DNA from: Petunia secreta
Taxonomy: Eukaryota > Streptophyta > Magnoliopsida > Solanales > Solanaceae
Direction: 5' to 3'
Length of the DNA: 64,000 nucleotides
Assembly: GCA_029990175.1 (NCBI GenBank)
Contig: JARKIP010000005.1
Span: 69,348,001 to 69,412,000 of the forward strand
Shown here: positions 57,087-64,000 of the stretch, piece after piece
Position numbering within the stretch: position 1 is the stretch's first letter
Layout of the letters: the number at the start of each line of letters is the position of its first letter
The notes under the pieces: generated by a model
Seen by the model: only the letters and a program-made list of their open reading frames with translations
What the model was told of the DNA's origin: nothing
Database searches by the model: none
Position numbers and translations under genes: made by a program

Positions 57087-57795
57087 GCTCGGGAGGTGAC
57101 TTGAAGACCATGCATTGGAGCTCAAACAAAGTGAAGGCAGGCCTGGAAAACAATGCAGGAAGCAGGAGAGCAAAACAGGGCAAAACAGGGGAGCACCTGC
57201 CGAGCTTACTGCCTGACGAAGAACTCTTGTTCTTCGCGATCCCGGCCATACTCACGCGATCGCGAAGAGTCTCCTTTTGTTCTGCGCGACAGCGTCGCTT
57301 CTCATGCGATCGTGAAGGCTTGAAGCCTGAGTGTTCCTCGCGATCGCATATCCTTGTGCGCGATCGCGAAGAGGACTTGGGCAGTGCGGACCAGAAACTT
57401 GACAAACCTTGTAATGGGGTGCTATAAATAGACCCCTCATTCATTAATTGTAATTAACCAACCTTGAATGTAGAATGATGAATTTCTTGAGTGAATCTCA
57501 ATGATAAACCCGTGAGCGGGCATGAATTCACTTGGTGGATTCCAAGTTGAACATTGTAACCTCTTTGATCATTCTATTTGCGAGAGCCGAGTGTCTCTTG
57601 AGGGTAGTTGCATAGTATAGGTGATCCTTGACTTCACCCAGGGTGTATCGAGACAAGTTCTTCGGTGCTACTTAGGTAAACGTTTCAAGCCTCGTCTTAC
57701 TTTTTATCTCGATATCGTTATCGATATCGCCTATCTTGTTTTAGCTTCCGCATTTCCATATCGTTATTAGCTTCCGCCTATTTTACACTGCATCA
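57023..57795 (+). repeat. G4 3' LTR (773 bp)
   Basis: It has the same length and ends as the left LTR. Only three of the five GCGATCGC sites remain intact (57256, 57340, 57360); two are mutated (GCGATCCC, GCGATCGT). TATA box at 57422. Confidence 0.95.
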
Positions 57796-58711
57796 CATCA
57801 TGTGATTTCCAGATTGCAGGACGACAATAGCTCGTTAGCTAAAATTTAAGTGCAGCCATTTTGGAGCTCTATGGCTCTATGCTAGAACGCATGTGTGCTT
57901 CAATTTTTAATTTTCTTGGTTCTAACTACCACAAATTATACTTATAAGCGTATTTTAAAAAATACAAAAGTAAAAATCAGATGATGATGCACGATAATTT
58001 CCTAGTATAATTTCTTTATTCTTATTAGCATTTTGGTCTTTCAATTAAGAGATTTTAGGAAAAAATAAATATGGAGTACAAGTTGTGATTTTAATTCTTG
58101 TCTTAAAGTAATCTAATTGGACTCAAGAATCCACTTATCAAATAATTAGGAGTCTTACACAAGTATAATATGGTGTGTGAGATATATAATAAAAATTGAC
58201 TGGGGCAAAAATTTTCATATGACACCATTTGGGGCAAAGTGCACGAAATGCCACTTTTGCCAGTGATCTTTGGTTTAAAGCCACTTCTTTTATTAGTTTT
58301 CCATGAGAAGTCACTTTTTGGAACTTCAATTCTTGTGGACTGAACTTCAAACCTTGTGGACTAAACTGCATGCCTAAGGTATGAAATTCAACTTCAGCCC
58401 CCAATGGCTGAACTTTTAGACATAGAATGCGTAAACTTCAACTCTTGTGGTGGGCTGAAGTGTAACTTAGGCATGAAGTATAATATGGTATGTGAGACAT
58501 GTAATAAAAATTGACTAGGGGCAAAAACTTTTATATGACACCATTTGGGGCAAAGTGCACGAAATGCCACTTTTGCCGAGTAATTTTGATCATTAACCAT
58601 TTTTGGATGCGCTCATTGGGGAATATCCACCATTTCAAAATTAATTGAAGAATAGCCAAAAATTCACACACATATTTAAGCTCCATTAGCGTTGGAAAAA
58701 CATCCCAGACT

Positions 58712-59144
58712 AGTCCCATAACAAAATACTGGGGTTTGAACAAAACTGTTCAAAGCCCAAGTATTTTGTTATGGGACTGAAGAAGTCCCATAACAAAATA
58801 ATGGGACCTTGAACTAACATGTTCAAAGGTCTCATAATTTTGTTATGGGACTTTATCCCATAACAAAATAATGGGATTTATTCCCATAACAAAGGTCCCA
58901 TCAAAGGGATAAACCTCATTATTAAAGGGATAAATCCCATTATTTTGTTATGGGACTTGGTATAAAGCTTCAGTCCCATAACAAAATGCTGGAGCTCTGA
59001 ACAAGTTTTGTTCACAACCCCAGTATTTTGTTATGGGACTGAAGCTTTATACCAAGTCCCATAACAAAATAATGCCCAGTATTTTATACTGGGGTTAGTT
59101 CACTGAGTTTTGTTCAAAGCCCCAGTATTTATATTGGGACTTGT
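58712..59144. repeat. Array of inverted TCCCATAACAAAAT repeats
   Basis: At least six forward copies of TCCCATAACAAAAT and four reverse copies (ATTTTGTTATGGGA) alternate, often joined to ACTGGGG or CCCCAGT and separated by GTTCAAAG-type spacers. The whole block can fold into several alternative hairpins. Non-coding. Confidence 0.88.
58939..59073. repeat. 54-bp near-perfect hairpin
   Basis: The arms 58939-58992 and 59020-59073 are reverse complements with one mismatch, separated by a 27-nt loop. The arm contains GGTATAAAGCTTCAGTCCC. A transcript would give a long dsRNA of the kind processed by Dicer-like enzymes (inference). Confidence 0.92.
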
Positions 59145-59608
59145 CCGGAAGTGGCTAGTCTTCAAACAGTTTTGCATCGCTGGCTAGTATTCATTTAACG
59201 CGGTCAAAACAGGCTACGTGACTAAATTTTTACACTTTTGCCAGTGATCTTTGGTTTAAAGTCACTTTTTTATTGATTTTCCATGAGAAGCCACTTTTTG
59301 GAACTTCAATCCTTGTGGGCTGAACTTCAAACCTTGTGGACTGAACTGCATGCCTAAGGAATATAATTCAACTTCAGCCTGCAAGGGCTGAACTTTTAGA
59401 CATAGAATGCGTAAACTTCAACCCTTGTGGTGGGCTAAAGTATAAATTCAACCGTTGTGGTCTGAAGTTTAGTCCACAAGAATTGAAGTTCCAAAAAGTA
59501 GCATTTCATGCAAAACAAATAAAAAAAGTGATCTCAAATCAAAGACCACTGGCAAAAGTGGCATGTGTGCGAAATTTTTACCACCATTTGATTTGAATAG
59601 AGAAGATA

Positions 59609-59870
59609 GTGGTGGACCCAACATTTAAGAGTAATGGGTGCTCAATAATCATAAAAAAAAAATTAAAGACACTAGTGGGGATCAAACTCTAGATCCTAAG
59701 GTTCCAAGAGCTAAGCTGCCAAGTACCACTTGCAGATAGTTGGTTTGTTTTTTAGGTTTGAGGAGTGCGATATATCTTATCTATACAGAGTTGACTATAT
59801 AAATATTTACGTTTCGAGTCGGCGCAATGGGTGCTCGAGCACCCACACGCCTCTATGTGGGTCCGCACCT
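59609..59870. mobile_element. MITE-like element with 9-bp target duplication
   Basis: It is flanked by GAGAAGATA at 59600-59608 and 59871-59879. The ends GTGGTGGACCCAAC and GTGGGTCCGCACCT are imperfect inverted repeats. It is 262 bp, non-coding, with an internal GGGTGCTCGAGCACCC palindrome. A 9-bp duplication suggests a Mutator-like relation (inference). Confidence 0.68.
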
Positions 59871-59979
59871 GAGAAGATACTTTGAATAAGAAAAAGAGAT
59901 GGTGATTTTTTTTTTTTTTAAAAAAAAAAAAAGAGAGAGAAAACATAAAGGAAAAATGTAGATGCAAATGATAAATTAA

Positions 59980-60237
59980 GGACCCGTTTGCTCATGGATT
60001 TTTTTTCAACTCTTTTTAGAAAGACATGTTTGCCCACGAAAAACTGTAAGTTTTTGAAGATTTTTTTCAAAATCAGTTTTTGAAAAATCAAAAAGTGTTT
60101 GACTATTTTTTCAAGTTTTTTTCAAAAAATCAATTTCTCCACTCACAATACTTCAACTTTTTGAAGTAACATTTATGTCCAAACACAACTTCAACTACCA
60201 AATACAATTTTTCCACCCAACTTCAAAAATTCTTTTT

Positions 60238-60275
<38 letters not shown>

Positions 60276-60296
60276 GTATCTATAGCCAAACGGCTA
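59980..60296. mobile_element. MITE-like element with CCGTTTG ends and poly(A) tract
   Basis: The ends GGACCCGTTTGCTCATGG and (reverse complement) GTAGCCGTTTGGCTATAGA are imperfect inverted repeats of a type widespread in eudicot genomes. The interior is a string of TTTTTCAAAA-type motifs and a run of about 32 A at 60241-60272. Non-coding. Confidence 0.6.
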
Positions 60297-63040
60297 CTAA
60301 ATCTTTAAACAAAAACGAGTTCCTGACAATTAGTTTCAACTGAGTTGAAAATGTCCATTGAAGTTGATAAATGTTTGTTACTTTCTCAAAGGTTAAGGAA
60401 TACAACCCTGAAATGTACTTTCAGAGAGTGCATTATAATATTTTCAGCAAAAAATAATAAAAAAGATGTGGTCCTTTTCTGATTTCTACAATATTCCTTA
60501 ACCCAATAATAAAGTTACCTTTGAAGCAAAATCTTCGTTCACTATGCATATCTTTGCAATTTAAAGTAGAATGTATACTAATCTTACAAGTGTAAGTTAT
60601 TGTAATACCTCTACACCGAACATGCTTTGAAGGGTTATCGAGGTAACAATGGGAAGAACATTTTGTTTAATCTTAATTTCTCAAAAGAAAATTCATAATA
60701 TTCCTAGAAATATAAAGACACGATATATGTTCTTTTGAGATTAGGATGAGAACAAGAATCAATTTGATATAAAAACAATATGATCAAGTTGGATTATTTA
60801 AAGTTAAAAGGTTATTCTAGAAAGCATCTTACCCGGTACCTAAGAATTTTTCTTTTCAAAATTGGGAAAGGAGTGGGAAGAAGTGGGGAAGGAAATTACT
60901 ATGTAGGCTTTTTCAGTGTCGTTCTAATTATATCGAATGTTTCCTTAGAGACAATTACGTGCCTAGATAATTTTTCTCTCTTATCATTCTATTTTATCAA
61001 ATGTTAAAAAGAAGTGACACTAACAGATAAATGTGTCACATTCATGGTACAAAAGTTTAGGTTAAATTATAGAAGTATACAAATATAGAATTCACTTTAT
61101 AATAAAATAGTGATACTATAATCTTTTTTAATAATAGCAATACTTTTTTAATCCTATCTATGCAAACCACAAAAATAAAATATATCTATATTAAAATAGA
61201 AGATATATATTGTAAAAAAATAGTTGGAAATTGTAGGAATTACTATTCAGTTCCTATTTTATTGGGATTTCAATAACTCAATCAATAATGTAAGATATAA
61301 TTCTGAGAACAACTTCATTCTCTCTTCTCCATAATGACTACTCTGCGCCATAACTTTCTCAAAATTTTGCTTTCAATTAATTATTTTCTCTCTTGGTTTG
61401 TTTTCTTTGTGCAGCTGTGACTAACTTTTTTCCATGTTGCCTTCTTTAGCTTACTTGTATTTGCACTACAAGTCTTACCTTTAGGTTAAGGAAAACAAAG
61501 TCTCTAATTATCCAACAAGCCCAATTGTAGAAAGGACTTTTCTAAAATCCTTTTCTAATAATAAGGATTCCCATTCCAAATGGGTGTAATTGTCAGCCAT
61601 TGATTCCAAAAAAAACGATATGCACTTTTATTTTATTTTGTTGGTGTATACCAGTAGTTGTATAAAATTTGTTTCTCTATTATATAGAATTTATTTTCCT
61701 ATTGTATAGAACTTGTTTTCCTATTGTATAGAAATTATAAGATTGTGTTGTATAGCAATAGTTGTATAGAACTTGCTTCCCTGTTATATTGGCTATTTTA
61801 TAGCAATTGTATTATTGGTGTTGTATAGCAACAATTGTATAGAACTTTTTTCATTTTTGTATAAAACTTGTTTCCTTGTTGTATAGAAATTGTATAATTA
61901 GTGTGTACTAGTCATAGATTATCATTGAATTTAAGTTCTATTACATCATTGCCTCAAATTTGTATTTGTGATGCAACTATTGTCCTGAATGCACTGACAA
62001 AAATTGCACATGAAAATCGTGCAAAACATGAATGTAATGTGAGAGAAATTGTGTGAAATTAAAAAAAAAAGGATGAAATTAGATAATTGCCCCCCTCGCG
62101 TGAAACTTATCCAGATTTACGTAGATCCCTTTTGAACCAGGAATATCTTCAATCAACCAAGATTTTACAAGACTTTTGCCACTGATCGTGGTGACTCTTG
62201 ACAAAGGAAAGAGACAAGGGGCGCGGATTAATGTTGACTCTCCAAATATTAAATATTGGCACATAAATTGAAAAAGATGGGGTTTACATTTATACTTTTA
62301 GTGAACTTGTTTCCATGTTTAGAATTTGTAAGAGTTACTTTCTTAAACCATTGAGGCTGATCATTTCTCAATTTATTTATCATTTTACATGAATTCTCTT
62401 TCCACATAGGCACTTGTACTCTTTCTCAAACTTCAATTTTTTTAGAGGAAGATAATTTTGTTTCTTACCTTTTGCTATTTGATAGGTCTTATGCTCCAAC
62501 ACAGAATAACCATAAGTTAACAACTCCTAATAATTCCTAAATGTTTTGGCAAACACTAGCATCTCGTAAAAGAAAAACAGTAAAAATGTAGTTTGGTACG
62601 TTTCCAAAGTGCATACAACTGAAGCACAGAACACATAAATTTTAAGCAGCACAGCAGTGAGCACTGGCTTGAACAAATTGCCATTAGATCTCCACTGCAG
62701 AATTGGTCTGTCCATGCTTTATACTTCGACTCAATATTCTTCAACATATCGTCGTGATAATAAAAATTGTGCGGATGATCCTCACGGACACATCTAATGA
62801 GTCTCCCCCTACAGCGACAGTAATGTGTGCCACTCTCAACTGGCCACGGGATTCATTAAAAACCACCAGTAAATTTCCATTATATAGGTTAATCAAAACT
62901 AGAAAATCATAAAAAGAATACTGAACTGTGCAGCATAATTTCTCCTTAAGACTTGTTGAGTGCAACCATTTTTGTGGGTGAAAATCATATCCACACAAGT
63001 GCTGTAGGAACAAGTGGGGAAAACAACAACAATAATACTG
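60297..63040. other. Non-coding, AT-rich intergenic region
   Basis: No gene is supported. Short ORFs (60780-61007 plus, 62079-62264 minus, 62741-63013 minus) show no domain or codon signature. The stretch 62530-63010 is less AT-rich than its surroundings and could hold an exon or 3' UTR relic on the minus strand, but nothing was recognised. Confidence 0.5.
61626..61905 (+). repeat. Degenerate TTGTATAGAACTTGTTTCC repeats
   Basis: About nine or ten imperfect copies of TTGTATAG(A/C)A followed by (C/A)TTG or ATTGTAT occur, spaced about 20-35 bp. It is an old, eroded tandem array. Confidence 0.7.
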
Positions 63041-63048
63041 ATAATAAC

Positions 63049-63049
<1 letters not shown>

Positions 63050-63088
<39 letters not shown>
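63050..63088 (+). repeat. AAT trinucleotide microsatellite
   Basis: About 13 uninterrupted AAT units, preceded by a few imperfect ones (ATAATAACAATAAT). Confidence 0.97.
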
Positions 63089-63105
63089 TTGTACGACTAA
63101 AGTAT

Positions 63106-63689
63106 TGTTGAATACAATAAAAGTAAAAGGATATAGTTATATTGTCTCTGTGTAAACAGGGTGCTCTGAGTCGTGCTGGGCACTGTCCTAAGAAACTATT
63201 CCAGCAGCCTGGAATGTTTCCCCAGGATAAAACGAGCCTTCCTCTATTAATATAGAGGGATCAGGAATCAGCAAAACTATATAATGTAAACCAGCAAGTT
63301 ATAGGAAGTGGTGGCAAAAAGTAAAGGATTATGCTCTAAAAATGTGGCTATATATTAAAGAAATTGTGACTGTTTGTAATATAATGGCTGTATATAAAAG
63401 CAGGTGGCTGTTTATAAAGCAATGGCTAAGAGAAGAAGAAATGCCTTATATTTGGTATTGGATCGGCTGATGATAATTAGAAATGCCCCATGCATGAGCT
63501 ATTTATAGTAGGAAATTGCTTGGGGACATGACAAGTGTATATCCACTTGTCTACATATTTTTGACACATAACCAATTCAATTGCCACTTAGCAAATAGTT
63601 TTGCCACCTATCAAATAACTTCATACATGTCCATACCATATTTTGTACAATGCCAAGTGTATCTTTAAAATACATCAATATTGACAACA
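63106..63689 (-). repeat. Putative LTR of a retrotransposon continuing past the window
   Basis: On the minus strand it would begin TGTTGTCAATATTG and end GTATTCAACA, giving 5-bp inverted ends TGTTG..CAACA. A purine tract ATGTGGGGGAG directly precedes it, and a TATA box (CTATAAATAG, plus 63499-63508) lies inside. That makes it the 3' LTR of a minus-strand element whose body lies to the right. The left boundary, next to the microsatellite, is tentative. Confidence 0.5.
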
Positions 63690-64000
63690 CTCCCCCACAT
63701 ATTTTAAAAGATTTGAAGAATCAAGAGGTACACAATAATGGGGTAAGTATGGAGGCTAAGACTTGCTGGATTTACATGGTCCAAATGCAATAGGTTTGGT
63801 GTCTTCTGGACTATGAACCAAACTTAGACCGATGAAACTTGACTCACAGAATTACTGGTGAAATATAATATTATTATGAACCAATAATTCTTTTTGTAAG
63901 CCAGAGGTCCTACCAGTCACATTCAGACCCACAATTTTACTGTTCAACGCGGTTTTGCGCGAATAGGCTGTGCGCGTGCCTGGTATTCATGAGAGCTTTA
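63690..64000 (-). other. Presumed interior of the right-edge retrotransposon
   Basis: About 310 bp with no open reading frame of note. It would be the 3' untranslated end of an element that continues beyond the window. Confidence 0.35.

Larger units (their letters stand above)
52377..57795 (+). mobile_element. G4: complete non-autonomous gypsy element with a novel long ORF
   Basis: The two LTRs are both exactly 773 bp, with the 5-bp target duplication CATCA at 52372-52376 and 57796-57800. It has primer site TGGTATCAGAGCA and purine tract AAGAAGGGGAGGA. It encodes a gag N-terminus fused to protease (54433-55287) and a 600-codon frame (55284-57086). RT, RNase H and integrase are absent. The protease is closely similar to that of G2, and the element end (RTKSSQEGEDDATQ) parallels G2's (WTKSTQEGENDAA), so G2 relatives are the likely helper family. 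The LTRs differ by roughly 3% by eye. Confidence 0.95.
52131..58196. mobile_element. Foldback element with about 220-bp inverted arms, split by G4
   Basis: The left arm at 52131-52374 matches the reverse complement of the right arm at 57981-58196: both read ATTATTTGATAAGT, CCAATTAGATTA/CCATTAGATTA, AGACTC, CTTAATTGAAAGA(T/C)CAAAATG and AAATTATC in the same order. The left arm carries a 35-bp internal duplication (GACAACTTTTTAATTCATAT...). G4 sits almost exactly at the centre. Before G4 this was a foldback MITE of about 650 bp, able to form a long hairpin RNA. Confidence 0.8.
58236..59568. mobile_element. Inverted-repeat element with tandem units and hairpin-rich core
   Basis: The left end (GGGGCAAAGTGCACGAAATG, CCACTTTTGCCAGTGATCTT) and right end (reverse complement of CAAAGACCACTGGCAAAAGT) form inverted repeats of about 110 bp, extending to GGAACTTCAATTCTTGTGGA. 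A unit of about 315 bp is tandemly duplicated at the left (58157 and 58472), and a third copy is at about 59228-59450. Phrases such as GGCTGAACTTTTAGACATAG recur. No coding sequence. The 58712-59144 core is described separately. Confidence 0.65.

Noticed and set aside
60780..61007. 75-codon ORF on the plus strand
   Set aside because: AT-rich with no family signature, flanked by low-complexity DNA; chance ORF.
62527..63013. Minus-strand ORFs that might be an exon of a host gene
   Set aside because: Frames are short, change between segments and contain no recognised motif. The region is only flagged as less AT-rich than its neighbours.
1..64000. tRNA, rRNA or host microRNA genes
   Set aside because: No cloverleaf with A and B boxes or rRNA motifs was noticed; initiator-tRNA-like strings are retrotransposon primer sites. 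The hairpin at 58939 is reported as a repeat, not as a miRNA.

Overview
The window is plant nuclear DNA, AT-rich and dominated by nested LTR retrotransposons. The single-copy anchor is the 3' half of a molybdenum-dependent aldehyde oxidase gene with eudicot intron structure. The mix of elements (Ty1/copia with TGGTATCAGA primer sites, Tat-lineage and chromovirus-like Ty3/gypsy, a Helitron, many small foldback/MITE elements) suggests a Solanaceae-type genome. The species cannot be fixed by reading alone. No prokaryotic operon, CRISPR array, rRNA or tRNA gene was seen.

Left part (1-18260). Five exons of an aldehyde oxidase run from 347 to 7414 and end in a normal stop. One intron carries a 4.5-kb copia element (Copia-1, 2012-6497) with near-identical 193-bp LTRs and a perfect 5-bp target duplication, although its coding part is broken and lacks gag. 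Downstream is a 2.2-kb non-autonomous Helitron on the minus strand (8048 to about 10272). Next is a complete but decayed copia element on the minus strand (Copia-2, 10687-18255) with 383-bp LTRs and duplication CTTAG.

Middle (18323-51144). This is a three-level nest. The outermost element, G1, is a Tat/Retand-type gypsy on the minus strand with PBS TGGCACCGTC. It carries the lineage's antisense extra ORF beside its 3' LTR, and a gag fused to integrase after loss of most of pol. Inside G1 sits G2, a chromovirus-like gypsy on the minus strand with iMet-type PBS and degraded gag, protease, RT and integrase. Inside G2 sit a 2.7-kb solo LTR with two minisatellites (S1, target duplication GTCGA) and a 16-kb large retrotransposon derivative G3 on the plus strand. 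G3 has very long LTRs, a gag-only remnant and a 1.1-kb minisatellite in its 3' untranslated region. A 1.26-kb DNA transposon with an 8-bp target duplication lies in G3's right LTR.

Right part (51145-64000). A long-armed foldback element is split by G4, a complete 5.4-kb non-autonomous gypsy element with 773-bp LTRs and duplication CATCA. G4 keeps the gag N-terminus fused to an intact-looking protease. It then has a 600-codon open reading frame of unknown function where RT, RNase H and integrase should be, joined to the first frame by an ATGA stop/start overlap. Its LTR and leader carry eleven copies of the palindrome GCGATCGC, several as paired hairpins. Further right are a hairpin-dense inverted-repeat element, two MITE-like elements, low-complexity DNA, an AAT microsatellite and the start of another LTR at the window edge.

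The genes do not form a pathway. The one host gene is the aldehyde oxidase; everything else is mobile DNA. G4 is the best candidate here for an undescribed system.
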